The translations under genes and the position numbers were made by a program. From NCBI RefSeq assembly GCF_030294945.1, contig NZ_AP018448.1, forward strand, positions 6,850,001-6,914,000: a stretch of DNA of 64,000 bases, given 5' to 3'. The first letter of the stretch is position 1, and each line of letters opens with the position of its first letter. The DNA is from Streptomyces graminofaciens. Its GTDB lineage: Bacteria; Actinomycetota; Actinomycetes; Streptomycetales; Streptomycetaceae. This document shows, piece by piece, positions 17,776 through 26,257 of this stretch. Under the pieces are notes generated by a model. That model worked only from the letters and a program-made list of their open reading frames with translations, was not told where the DNA came from and searched no databases.

Positions 17776-18038
17776 TCGTACACCCTTTATGGCGGTAATC
17801 AAGTTCAGTACCCCGATTGCGTCAAATGTCTGAAGAGTGCGGCCTTTTGAGCGCTGCCGCGCGGGCATGGCAGGGCCGCTTCTCGTGTGACAAGTGAGTA
17901 GCACAAAAGGTTGTGCTGTAGGTGAGGAGGGGGTCAATTCAGGTCCCGTTGACAGCGCCCGGACAGATATGAGGGGGCGTTCGTCCCGAATCGTGGACCA
18001 GGACGGTCATGCGTACGTGTTGTATCTATGCTGTCGGC

Positions 18039-18725
18039 ATGCCTTCAGCAGCGCCGACCACCACTCCCTCGGCCTCCCCGGCCGCCGTGAAACAGCCCCC
18101 CGCCGCCGACCGGGTCTACGCGCACGTCAAACAAGGGGTTCTGGAGCGCCGCTACGAGGGCGGCACGCTGCTCACCGAGGGCGAACTGGCCGAGGCCGTC
18201 GGGGTGTCCCGGACCCCCGTGCGGGAGGCGCTGCTGCGGCTGGAGGTCGAAGGGCTGATCAAGCTCTATCCGAAGAAGGGCGCCCTGGTGCTGCCCGTCT
18301 CCGCGCAGGAGATCGCCGACGTCGTCGAGACCCGGCAGCTGGTGGAGGAGCACGCGGTCCGCAAGACGGTTCCGGCCTCGCCGCAGCTCATCGCGCGACT
18401 GGAGGGCCTCCTGGCGCAGCAGAAGGCGCAGGCCGCCGCCGGTGATCTGGCGGGCGCCGCGGTGACCGACCGCTGCTTCCACGCCGAGATCGTCCGCAGC
18501 GGCGGGAACGAGATCCTCTCCCGCCTCTACGACCAGCTCCGCGACCGGCAGTTGCGCATGGGCGTCGCCGTGATGCACGCCCACCCCGACCGGATCACCA
18601 AGACGCTCACCGAGCACGAGGAGATCCTCCAGGCGTTGCGCGCGGGTGACGCGGAGGCGGCCGTGGCACTGGTCCACCGGCACGTGAACTGGTTCTCCAA
18701 CCTGGCGCGGGGGGAGGTCCGTTGA
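18039..18725 (+). CDS. GntR/FadR-family transcriptional regulator
   Basis: A 228-residue regulator: an N-terminal winged HTH (about 24-86, with LLTEGELAEAVGVSRTPVREALLRLEVEGL) and an all-helical FCD effector domain with the metal-ligand-type residues expected of the family (D and H residues in TDRCFHAEIV and LTEHEEIL). ATG 18039 has no Shine-Dalgarno sequence and an AT-rich stretch (TTGTATCTATG) lies just upstream, so a leaderless transcript is possible. Its TGA overlaps the TTG start of the transporter gene, so the regulator and transporter are co-translated and the exporter is the likely target. Confidence 0.9.
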   Translation: MPSAAPTTTPSASPAAVKQPPAADRVYAHVKQGVLERRYEGGTLLTEGELAEAVGVSRTPVREALLRLEVEGLIKLYPKKGALVLPVSAQEIADVVETRQLVEEHAVRKTVPASPQLIARLEGLLAQQKAQAAAGDLAGAAVTDRCFHAEIVRSGGNEILSRLYDQLRDRQLRMGVAVMHAHPDRITKTLTEHEEILQALRAGDAEAAVALVHRHVNWFSNLARGEVR

Positions 18726-20035
18726 GCCGCGCCGCCATATCCTCGGCCGGTTCGATCCCGGGGGACCCGCCCGGCGGCCGCCGCGCCCTCGCCGTCTGGG
18801 GCATCGGCGTCTCGGTCTACTTCGTCGCCGTCATCTTCCGCACGTCGCTGGGCGTGGCCGGTCTCGACGCGGCGGACCGCTTCCACGTCGGCGCCTCGGC
18901 CCTGTCCACCTTCTCCATCCTCCAACTGCTGGTCTACGCCGGCATGCAGATCCCCGTCGGCCTGCTCGTCGACCGGCTCGGCACCAAGAAGGTGCTGGCC
19001 ATCGGCACCCTGTTGTTCACGGCCGGGCAGGTCGGCTTCGCGCTGTCGGCGTCGTACGGCACAGCCCTGGCCTCGCGGGCGCTGCTGGGCTGCGGCGACG
19101 CGATGACGTTCATCAGCGTGCTGCGGCTGGGCAGCCGCTGGTTCCCGGCCCGGCGCGGCCCGCTGGTCGCGCAGTTCGCGGGGCTGGTGGGCATGGCGGG
19201 CAACCTGGTCTCGACGCTGATGCTGGCCCGGCTGCTGCACGGAGTGGGCTGGACGGCGGCGTTCGCGGGCAGCTCGGTCGCCGGTGCCGTCGTCCTCGTA
19301 CTGGTGCTGCTGTTCCTGAAGGACCACCCGGAGGGGCACGAGCCGGAGCCGTTCCCGCATCAGGGAGCGGCGTACGTACGGCGGCAGATCGCGGCGTCCT
19401 GGCGGGAGCCGGGGACGCGGCTCGGCCTGTGGGTGCACTTCACGACGCAGTTCCCGGCGATGGTGTTCCTGCTGCTGTGGGGGCTGCCGTTCCTGGTCGA
19501 GGCGCAGGGGCTGAGCCGGGGCACGGCCGGCGAGCTGCTCACCCTCGTCGTGCTGTCCAACATGGTCGTCGGACTGGTGTACGGGCAGATCGTGGCCCGG
19601 CACCACCGGGCGCGGCTGCCGCTGGCGCTCGGCACGGTCCTCGCGACGGCGGCGGTCTGGGCGGCCACGCTGGTGTACCCGGGCGAGCACGCGCCGATGT
19701 GGCTGCTGATCGTCCTGTGCTCGGTGCTCGGCGCCTGTGGCCCGGCGTCGATGCTGGGCTTCGACTTCGCCCGCCCCGCGAACCCGCCGGAGCGTCAGGG
19801 CACGGCCTCCGGAATCACCAACATGGGCGGTTTCGTCGCCTCGATGACGACGCTGCTCGCGGTCGGTGTGCTCCTGGACGTCACCGGTGACGACTACCGG
19901 ATCGCCTTCTCCTTCGTCTTCCTCCTCCAGGCCCTCGGCCTGACCCAGATCCTCCGGCTGCGCGGTCGGGCGGCCCGCAGGGAGCGGGAGCGGCTGGTGG
20001 CGAGCCGGGTGGAGACGGTGCACGTACCGGCGTGA
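18722..20035 (+). CDS. Major facilitator superfamily transporter
   Basis: A 437-residue MFS permease with about 12 TM helices. The N-terminal half has the conserved loop 2-3 motif GLLVDRLGTKKVLAIG. A large cytoplasmic loop with HPEGHEPEPFPHQG separates the halves. The start is TTG 18722, overlapping the regulator stop by 4 bp, with GGGGAGG a few bases before it. The layout resembles organic-anion or sugar-acid uptake carriers, which often sit with FadR-type regulators; the substrate is not determinable. Confidence 0.88.
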   Translation: MSRAAISSAGSIPGDPPGGRRALAVWGIGVSVYFVAVIFRTSLGVAGLDAADRFHVGASALSTFSILQLLVYAGMQIPVGLLVDRLGTKKVLAIGTLLFTAGQVGFALSASYGTALASRALLGCGDAMTFISVLRLGSRWFPARRGPLVAQFAGLVGMAGNLVSTLMLARLLHGVGWTAAFAGSSVAGAVVLVLVLLFLKDHPEGHEPEPFPHQGAAYVRRQIAASWREPGTRLGLWVHFTTQFPAMVFLLLWGLPFLVEAQGLSRGTAGELLTLVVLSNMVVGLVYGQIVARHHRARLPLALGTVLATAAVWAATLVYPGEHAPMWLLIVLCSVLGACGPASMLGFDFARPANPPERQGTASGITNMGGFVASMTTLLAVGVLLDVTGDDYRIAFSFVFLLQALGLTQILRLRGRAARRERERLVASRVETVHVPA

Positions 20036-20153
20036 GCGCGGCGGGCGGAGTTGGCGACATGGGGGCTGGCGACGCGCGGGGCTGGCGACGCGTGGGCGTG
20101 AGCGCGGCGGGTGGCCTGCGCGGCCACCCCGAATGCCGGCGCCCGGGACGGAG

Positions 20154-20978
20154 TTACAACGTCACCGCGAACTTGTGCAGGATCGCCGCGATCAGCTGCG
20201 GATCGCCCTCGGCCTTGACGCGGTCGGCGACGGCATCGGCGGTGACGCGGCCGCAGGCCAGCCGGACGTAGGTCTCCCAGTCCAGGGTGATGGTGGCGGC
20301 GGGACCGAGGGCCGGGGCGGTCTCCAGGGTGCCGCGGCCCCCCATGTCGACGCGGACGGTACGGAGGAACTCCACGGGACCGGAGACGTCGAAGACGACG
20401 GCCGAGCTGCGCGGGGCGCGCGCGTCCTCGGCGACGACCTTCGGCAGGGCGGACAGCAGCTCGTCACGGACGACGAGCGCGCCCGGCGAGTCCAGGTTCC
20501 CCGGCTGCCCGAGCGCGGCGCGCAGGTCCTGCTCGTGGACCCACACGTCGAACGCGCGGTTGCGCATGGCCCGTTCGAGGGTCACTTCCGTGCCGAGCGG
20601 GCCGCGCACGAGGTGGCCCGGGTCCCGCGACTCGTTCCGCAGCTGGCGGTTGCGGCGGATGATCGTGTACTCCAGCTCCGACGTCATCTCCGGCGCCGTG
20701 TGGTGGCGGCGGGCGTCGACCTGCATCTCCATGTACCGCTGGTGTTCGTTGCGTACGTGGTACAGGTCGCGCGGGAGGGTGTGGATCGGGCGCGGGTCGC
20801 CGAGCATCTCGCAGTCGAGCCCGATCACATGCGACACCACGTCACGCACCGACCAGCCGGGGCATGGCGTCCGCCTGTTCCACTCGCCCTCCACGAGCGG
20901 CGTCACCAGCTCGGATATCGCGTCCACGGAGTGGCTCCAGGCGTCGGCGTAGGGCTGAAGAGTGGGATGCAGACTCAC
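20154..20978 (-). CDS. Maleylpyruvate isomerase/mycothiol-dependent (DinB-like) family protein
   Basis: A 274-residue protein of the mycothiol-dependent maleylpyruvate isomerase-like family. The N-terminal four-helix DinB-like bundle has LVEGEWNRRTPCPGWSVRDVVSHVIG, with the metal-binding His of the VSHVIG helix and a second set in the RAFDVWVHEQDLRAALG motif. The C-terminal part resembles the SCP2-like domain (WETYVRLACGRV). It probably uses mycothiol for isomerisation or transferase chemistry in the cytoplasm. GTG 20978 (VSLHPTLQPY) is chosen; the frame to 21251 continues through repeats and is not convincing. The upstream 21000-21050 region has repeated GGTACGTG motifs. Confidence 0.85.
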   Translation of the reverse strand: MSLHPTLQPYADAWSHSVDAISELVTPLVEGEWNRRTPCPGWSVRDVVSHVIGLDCEMLGDPRPIHTLPRDLYHVRNEHQRYMEMQVDARRHHTAPEMTSELEYTIIRRNRQLRNESRDPGHLVRGPLGTEVTLERAMRNRAFDVWVHEQDLRAALGQPGNLDSPGALVVRDELLSALPKVVAEDARAPRSSAVVFDVSGPVEFLRTVRVDMGGRGTLETAPALGPAATITLDWETYVRLACGRVTADAVADRVKAEGDPQLIAAILHKFAVTL

Positions 20979-21234
20979 GGAACGGGACCCCTCGGGCGTT
21001 CGGTACGTGTCAGTACGGTCGGTACGTGTGGGTACGTGGGTGGCGGGTTTCAGTAGGGGCGTCGGCGTTGACGGCGATGAGTGGGCGTGAGCGTGGGGTG
21101 TGGACGTCGGCGTCGTCGGCGGTCGGTGGGTGTTGTGAAACGTTAAGTTACGCTGCTGTGAGGCACCCCGGCAGTGCTTTCGTGTGACGATCGTAGGCCC
21201 GTGTGGACGACTCGAATGCCAGGACGGTGGTAGT

Positions 21235-22029
21235 GTGCGCGCCTCGCTCATTCAGATCGGCGTAGACCAGGACGAATCCGTCGATTCGCGCAGGCTGCGC
21301 GTCGCGGGTCTCGTCCGGGAGCAGGCCGGGGCCGATCTCGTCGTCCTCCCCGAGCTGTGGACCACCGGCGCATTCGCGTTCGAATCCTTCACGGCGGAGG
21401 CCGAGCCGCTCGAAGGGCCGACGTACGAGGTGATGGCGAAGGCGGCGAGCGACGCCGGCGTCTGGCTGCACGCGGGCTCGATCCCCGAGCGGGACCCGGA
21501 GGGCCCCCTCTACAACACCTCGCTCGTCTTCTCGCCCTCCGGCGACCTCGCGGCCGCCTATCGCAAGATCCACCGCTTCGGCTTCGACAAGGGCGAGGCC
21601 GTGCTGATGGGCGCGGGGAGCGAGCTGGTGACGCTTCGGCTCCCGGAGACGACCATCGGCGTGGCCACCTGCTACGACCTGCGCTTCCCCGAGCTGTTCC
21701 GCGGCCTCGTCGACGCGGGCGCCGAGACCTTCGTGATCCCGGCGGGCTGGCCCGAGCGCCGCCGCGCCCACTGGACACTGCTGGCCAAGGCACGCGCGGT
21801 CGAGAACCAGGCGTACGTCCTCGCATGCGGAACGGCCGGTACGCACGCCGGGGTTCCGCAGGCGGGCCACTCGATCGTGGTGGACCCGTGGGGCGAGGTG
21901 CTCGCCGAGGCGGGATCGGACGAGGAGATCCTGACCGTGGACCTGGACCCGGCGAAGCCGGCGACGACGAGGGAACAGTTCCCGGCGCTGAAGGACCGGC
22001 TGCTGGGCCTGGAGACGCCGCGGCGGTGA
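21235..22029 (+). CDS. Carbon-nitrogen hydrolase (nitrilase superfamily)
   Basis: A 264-residue C-N hydrolase. The catalytic triad is visible: Glu in LPELW (about 39), Lys in YRKIHRF (about 111) and Cys in ATCYDLRFPEL (about 146). The length and the motif FGFDKGEAVLMGAG fit the omega-amidase/Nit2-like branch, which hydrolyses amides of dicarboxylates. It is cytoplasmic. GTG 21235 is preceded by an AGGACGGTGG purine tract; the extension to 21184 is rejected. It is convergent with the LURP-one gene. Confidence 0.88.
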   Translation: MRASLIQIGVDQDESVDSRRLRVAGLVREQAGADLVVLPELWTTGAFAFESFTAEAEPLEGPTYEVMAKAASDAGVWLHAGSIPERDPEGPLYNTSLVFSPSGDLAAAYRKIHRFGFDKGEAVLMGAGSELVTLRLPETTIGVATCYDLRFPELFRGLVDAGAETFVIPAGWPERRRAHWTLLAKARAVENQAYVLACGTAGTHAGVPQAGHSIVVDPWGEVLAEAGSDEEILTVDLDPAKPATTREQFPALKDRLLGLETPRR

Positions 22030-22085
22030 GCGGCCGCGGCGCGCCCGGTGCTCGTCGTACCGCGCCTTGGCGGACCCGCCCGGCG

Positions 22086-22110
22086 CGGTAACCGGTCCAA
22101 CCGGTTACCG
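22086..22110. terminator. Hairpin after the amidase gene
   Basis: CGGTAACCGGT / ACCGGTTACCG form a perfect 11-bp stem with a CCA loop. Further GGTAACCGG and CCGGTT copies follow to about 22155. It lies between convergent genes. Confidence 0.75.
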
Positions 22111-22154
22111 CCGGGCGGTAACCGGTCCAGCCGGTTCAGCCGGTCTGGCCGGTT

Positions 22155-22649
22155 TCAGTCCTCCCGCTCCCTCTCCGCCAGGTGGATCACGCACACCGCC
22201 ACCGCGATCAGCAGCGCCGGATCCGCGTCCTCCCGTACGACGTCGATGCCGTACGTCTCACGGATGTGCAGCCAGCGTCGGGAGACGACCGCGAGCAGGT
22301 CGCCGTCGTGCTCGATCCTGAACTCGCGGTCGACGATCCGGCCGCTGACGTCGAGTTCCGTGCCGCCGTCGGCCAGGGGCACCCGGTAGTGGTTGCGCAG
22401 CAGCGAGAGCCGCTTCCGGCGGACGGTCGCCAGCGGCCGGTCGTCCCGCTCGATCACCATCGTGTCCCGCAGGGCGAACATCTTCTGGCGGATGTCGACG
22501 AGCACGCGCCCCTGCGTGTCCTTCAGCTCGAAGGTGTCCCGCAGCCGCATGGCCTTGCCGTCGACAAGGAAGGCCTTCTCACCGTGCTCGTCCTCGATCC
22601 AGTAGTCGTCACCGATACCGAGGAGCCGCTCGCGTACGAGGAATCTCAT
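22155..22649 (-). CDS. LURP-one-related (YxjI-like) family protein
   Basis: A 164-residue protein of the LURP-one/tubby-like beta-barrel family: MRFLVRERLLGIGDDYWIEDEHG at the start and repeated LRDTFELKD, RQKMFALRDTM and ETYGIDV segments. The function of bacterial members is unknown; membrane-lipid or scramblase-like roles have been proposed for the fold. The ATG overlaps the stop of the GlxA-type regulator by 4 bp, so the two are co-translated. The C-terminal helix LLIAVAVCVIHLAERERED is typical. Confidence 0.85.
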   Translation of the reverse strand: MRFLVRERLLGIGDDYWIEDEHGEKAFLVDGKAMRLRDTFELKDTQGRVLVDIRQKMFALRDTMVIERDDRPLATVRRKRLSLLRNHYRVPLADGGTELDVSGRIVDREFRIEHDGDLLAVVSRRWLHIRETYGIDVVREDADPALLIAVAVCVIHLAERERED

Positions 22650-23635
22650 GTCGTCACCGCTTCCCCGTCGGCCGGTCCGAAACGCCGTCGGTAGGCCGAT
22701 GGGCTGAGTCCGGTCTCGCGCCGCAGCCGCGCCCGCAGATTGGCGGCGGTGCCCAGACCGCTCCGCGCCGCCACCACGTCCAGCCGTTCCTCCCCCCGCT
22801 CGATCAGCCGGCAGGCGAGCGTCACCCGTTCGCCCGTCAGCCAGGCCAGCGGTGTCGTGCCGAGCTGTGACCGGAAGCGGCGGTGCAGCGTCGCCGGCGA
22901 GACCGCCGCCCGCGCCGCCAGGTCCGCCACCGTCAACGGCTCACCGAGTCGCTCCTGCGCCCACGCCAGCAGGGGTCCGAGCGACTCGTCGGGCACGTCC
23001 GGCACCGGGCGCTCCACGAACTGCCGCTGTCCGCCGTCGCGGTGGGCCGCGAAGACGAGCCGCCGGGACACGGCGTTGGCGATCTCGGCGCCGTGGTCCC
23101 TCCGTACGACGTGCAGACCCAGGTCGAGCGCCGACGCGCTGCCCGACGCCGTGAGGATGTCGCCGTCGTCGACGAAGAGCACGTCCGGTTGGAGGCGCAC
23201 GCGCGGGAAGCGCGCCTGGAACGACTCCGCCCACATCCAGTGACAGGCCGCCCGCCGCCCGTCCAGCAGCCCCGCCTCCGCGATCGTGAACGCGCCCGAG
23301 CAGAAGCCCAGCAGACGCGCACCACGCGCGTGTGCCCGGCGTACGACGTCCAGGACCTCCGGCCGGCGCGGGGTGTCGGTGTCGGGCCGGTTCGGCACGA
23401 TCAGCGTGTCCGCGTCCTCCGCCGCCTCCAGACCGGCGATTCCGGTCAGCGTGAAGAAGCCGTCCCGCATACGGGTCAGGGGTCCCGCCGCGCAGAGGCC
23501 GAAGTCGTACAGCTCCCGGCCCAGCTCGGGGCGGCGCAGCCCGAAGACCTCGATCGCGCAGCTCATCTCGAAGGGGTTGGAATTGTCGTCCACGACGAGA
23601 ACCACCCGGTGCGGCTGAGAGGATCCTTGCGGCAT
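22646..23635 (-). CDS. GlxA-type AraC family regulator (DJ-1/PfpI + AraC)
   Basis: A 329-residue regulator: an N-terminal DJ-1/PfpI-like domain (about 10-180) with the nucleophile-elbow segment GFCSGAFTIAEAGLL (Cys about 112), then a C-terminal AraC-type double HTH (about 225-322, LTVADLAARAAVSPATLHRRFRS and a second helix pair ending LSPSAYRRRF). It is transcribed away from a cupin gene only 52 bp away, so it probably controls that gene and its own operon partner. The inducer is not known. Confidence 0.9.
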   Translation of the reverse strand: MPQGSSQPHRVVLVVDDNSNPFEMSCAIEVFGLRRPELGRELYDFGLCAAGPLTRMRDGFFTLTGIAGLEAAEDADTLIVPNRPDTDTPRRPEVLDVVRRAHARGARLLGFCSGAFTIAEAGLLDGRRAACHWMWAESFQARFPRVRLQPDVLFVDDGDILTASGSASALDLGLHVVRRDHGAEIANAVSRRLVFAAHRDGGQRQFVERPVPDVPDESLGPLLAWAQERLGEPLTVADLAARAAVSPATLHRRFRSQLGTTPLAWLTGERVTLACRLIERGEERLDVVAARSGLGTAANLRARLRRETGLSPSAYRRRFGPADGEAVTT

Positions 23636-23687
23636 ATGCGATTTCTAGCACTCGCGCGCCGAGCACGGCGGCCCGGACGATGACCCC

Positions 23688-24074
23688 ATGGAACCCATCT
23701 CGCTGTCCACCGCCCTCGCCTCCTTCACCGAGCGGTGGAGCCCCCGCATCGTCACCACCGTCAACGACTACGACGTACGCGTCGCGAAGGTCGAGGGCGC
23801 ACACCTCTGGCACGTCCACGACGACACCGACGAGTTCTTCATGGTCCTGGCGGGCGAACTGCACATCTCCCTGCGGGAGACGGACGGAGAGCGGACGGTG
23901 GTGCTCCCCCAGGGTTCCGTCTTCACCGTCCCCCGAGGCACCGAGCACAAGCCGTACGCCCCCGTCCCCACCGAGATCCTCGTCCTCGAACCCACCGGCA
24001 CCTCCACGGTCGGCGACCGGCACGACGAGGTCCCGGCCCATGTGGACGCGACGACGGGACACGCGCTGACGTGA
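23688..24074 (+). CDS. Small cupin-domain protein
   Basis: A 128-residue single cupin barrel: motif 1 HLWHVHDDTDEFFMVLAGEL carries the metal-binding His/His/Glu pattern, and motif 2 VFTVPRGTEHKPYAP the last His. Such proteins are small metal-dependent enzymes or sensors. ATG 23688 is chosen. It is divergent from the GlxA-like regulator and may be its main target. Confidence 0.87.
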   Translation: MEPISLSTALASFTERWSPRIVTTVNDYDVRVAKVEGAHLWHVHDDTDEFFMVLAGELHISLRETDGERTVVLPQGSVFTVPRGTEHKPYAPVPTEILVLEPTGTSTVGDRHDEVPAHVDATTGHALT

Positions 24075-24104
24075 GTGCCGACACCGGATGGCACCCTGGA
24101 GATC

Positions 24105-25934
24105 ATGAGCGACTCCTCTCCCCGCCGCGTCCGTGTCCGCGCCCCCGAACTGGTCGGCAAGGGTGGCTGGCTGAACACGGGTGAGGTCGCGTACTCCCTC
24201 GCCGAGCTGCGGGGGAAGATCGTCGTGCTGGACTTCTGGACGTTCTGCTGCATCAACTGTCTGCACGTCCTGGACGAGCTGCGGGAGCTGGAGGAGAAGC
24301 ACCGGGACACGGTGGTCGTCGTCGGGGTGCACTCGCCGAAGTTCGCGCACGAGGCGGAGCACGCGGCGGTCGTGGACGCGGTGGAGCGGTACGGCGTGGA
24401 GCACCCGGTGCTCGACGATCCGGAGCTGGCGACCTGGAAGCAGTACGCGGTCCGGGCCTGGCCCACGCTCGTCGTGATCGACCCGGAGGGGTACGTCGTC
24501 GCCCAGCACGCGGGCGAGGGCCATGCGCACGCCATCGAGCGGCTGGTCGAGGAGCTGGAGGCCGAGCACGCGGCGAAGGGCACGCTGCGGCGCGGCGACG
24601 GGCCGTATGTGGCGCCGGAGCCCGAGCCGACCGTGCTCCGCTTCCCCGGCAAGGCGATCCTCCTGCCGGACGGGGACTTCCTGGTCAGCGACACCACCCG
24701 GCATCAGGTCGTCGAGCTGGGCGCGGACGGGGAGACCGTCGTACGGCGGATCGGGGCCGGTGAGCGTGGGTTCGTGGACGGGGCGGCTGACACCGCCTCC
24801 TTCAACGAGCCTCAGGGGCTCGCTCTGCTCGACGACGGTTCCGTGGTCGTCGCCGACACCGTGAACCACGCCCTGCGGCGGATCGACCTCGCGACCGGTG
24901 AGGTCACGACCCTCGCGGGGACCGGCCGTCAGTGGTGGCAGGGTTCGCCGACCTCCGGGCCCGCCCGCGAGACCGACCTCTCCTCCCCGTGGGACGTGGC
25001 CGTCTTCGACGGCCGGGTGTGGGTCGCCATGGCCGGCGTCCACCAGCTGTGGGCGTACGACCCGGCCGAGGGGACCGTCGCCGTCACCGCCGGGACGACG
25101 AACGAGGGGCTCGTCGACGGGCCGGGGGCCGAGGCCTGGTTCGCGCAGCCGTCGGGGCTCGCGGCGACGCCCGACCGGCTCTGGCTCGCCGACTCCGAGA
25201 CGTCCGCGCTGCGCTGGGTCGACCTGGACGGGGCGGTCCACACGGCCGTCGGCACCGGGCTCTTCGACTTCGGGCACCGCGACGGCGCCGCCGAACAGGC
25301 CCTGCTCCAGCACCCGTTGGGTGTCACGGCCCTGCCGGACGGGTCGGTCGCGGTCAGCGACACGTACAACCACGCGCTGCGCCGCTACGACCCGGCGACC
25401 GGCGAGGTGACCACGCTCGCCACCGATCTGCGGGAGCCGAGCGACGCCGTGCTCGTCGGCGACGACATCGTGGTCGTCGAGTCCGCCCGGCACCGGCTGA
25501 CCCGGCTGCGGCTGCCCGAGGAGGCGGTACGGGTCGAGGCCGTCGCCCACCGCACGCAGCGCGCGGCCACCGAGGTCGCGCCGGGGGCGCTGGAGCTGGC
25601 CGTCGTCTTCCGGGCCCCGGCGGGCCAGAAGCTCGACGAGCGCTACGGCCCGTCGACCCGGCTCCTGGTCTCCGCCACCCCGCCCGAGCTGCTGCTGGGC
25701 GGGGAGGGCGCGGACACGGCCCTGTCACGCGTCCTGGAACTGAACCCGGCCGTCCCCGAGGGCGTACTGCACGTCTCCGCCATGGCCGCGTCCTGCGACG
25801 ACGACCCGGCGAACGAGTACCCGGCCTGTCATGTTCATCAGCAGGACTGGGGCGTCCCGGTGCGCGTCACGGAGGGCGGGGCCGACCGGCTGCCGCTGGT
25901 GCTGGCGGGGATGGACGAGACGACGCCCTCGTAG
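24105..25934 (+). CDS. Thioredoxin-like/NHL-repeat protein (NHLRC2-like)
   Basis: A 609-residue protein with an N-terminal thioredoxin-like domain (about 20-165) and a C-terminal NHL beta-propeller of several repeats (LLPDGDFLVSDTTRHQVVEL, LLDDGSVVVADTVNHALRRI, LPDGSVAVSDTYNHALRRY), followed by a C-terminal beta-domain. The redox site is WTFCCINC (about 45-52), the CCINC variant seen in NHLRC2 rather than the classical WCGPC. No signal peptide is visible, so it is cytoplasmic. Its bacterial role is unknown. ATG 24105 with GGAG just upstream is used. Confidence 0.88.
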   Translation: MSDSSPRRVRVRAPELVGKGGWLNTGEVAYSLAELRGKIVVLDFWTFCCINCLHVLDELRELEEKHRDTVVVVGVHSPKFAHEAEHAAVVDAVERYGVEHPVLDDPELATWKQYAVRAWPTLVVIDPEGYVVAQHAGEGHAHAIERLVEELEAEHAAKGTLRRGDGPYVAPEPEPTVLRFPGKAILLPDGDFLVSDTTRHQVVELGADGETVVRRIGAGERGFVDGAADTASFNEPQGLALLDDGSVVVADTVNHALRRIDLATGEVTTLAGTGRQWWQGSPTSGPARETDLSSPWDVAVFDGRVWVAMAGVHQLWAYDPAEGTVAVTAGTTNEGLVDGPGAEAWFAQPSGLAATPDRLWLADSETSALRWVDLDGAVHTAVGTGLFDFGHRDGAAEQALLQHPLGVTALPDGSVAVSDTYNHALRRYDPATGEVTTLATDLREPSDAVLVGDDIVVVESARHRLTRLRLPEEAVRVEAVAHRTQRAATEVAPGALELAVVFRAPAGQKLDERYGPSTRLLVSATPPELLLGGEGADTALSRVLELNPAVPEGVLHVSAMAASCDDDPANEYPACHVHQQDWGVPVRVTEGGADRLPLVLAGMDETTPS

Positions 25935-25948
25935 GACCGGAAGGCGTT

Positions 25949-26188
25949 CTAGTACCCCTGGTATCCGTCGCGGTGGTGGTGCCGTTCCTCGTCGATGACC
26001 GGTGTCGAGGGCGGTACCACCACGCGCCTGCGCTTGGCGATGCTGGTGAAGGTCACGACGCCGATCAAGCCGACGATCATGAATATGACACCGACCAGGT
26101 CGAGGTTGACCCCCTGCATGTCCCAGTCGGTGGCGAACGTGAGGATGGCCCCCACGGCGATCAGAATGATGCACCCGCCCAGGCCCAT
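25949..26188 (-). CDS. Small two-TM membrane protein (DUF6458-like)
   Basis: A 79-residue protein with two TM helices (LGGCIILIAVGAILTFA; VGVIFMIVGLIGVVTF) joined by the short conserved stretch TDWDMQGVNLDL, then a basic Arg-rich and His/Asp tail (RHHHRDGYQGY). It is similar to actinobacterial DUF6458 proteins of unknown function. It is convergent with the NHL gene, with 14 bp between the stops. Confidence 0.8.
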   Translation of the reverse strand: MGLGGCIILIAVGAILTFATDWDMQGVNLDLVGVIFMIVGLIGVVTFTSIAKRRRVVVPPSTPVIDEERHHHRDGYQGY

Positions 26189-26257
26189 GAGCGTTGCCTC
26201 CCTGTCCGGTTGGGTGGTTCCCGTCCGCTCCGGGTACCCGGACGGGCCCGCCGGTAA

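Noticed and set aside
20979..21251. N-terminal extension of the mycothiol-isomerase-like protein
   Set aside because: It reads His/Pro/Thr-rich repeats (PTTPTSTPHAHAHSSPSTP) with no ribosome site; family alignment begins at GTG 20978.
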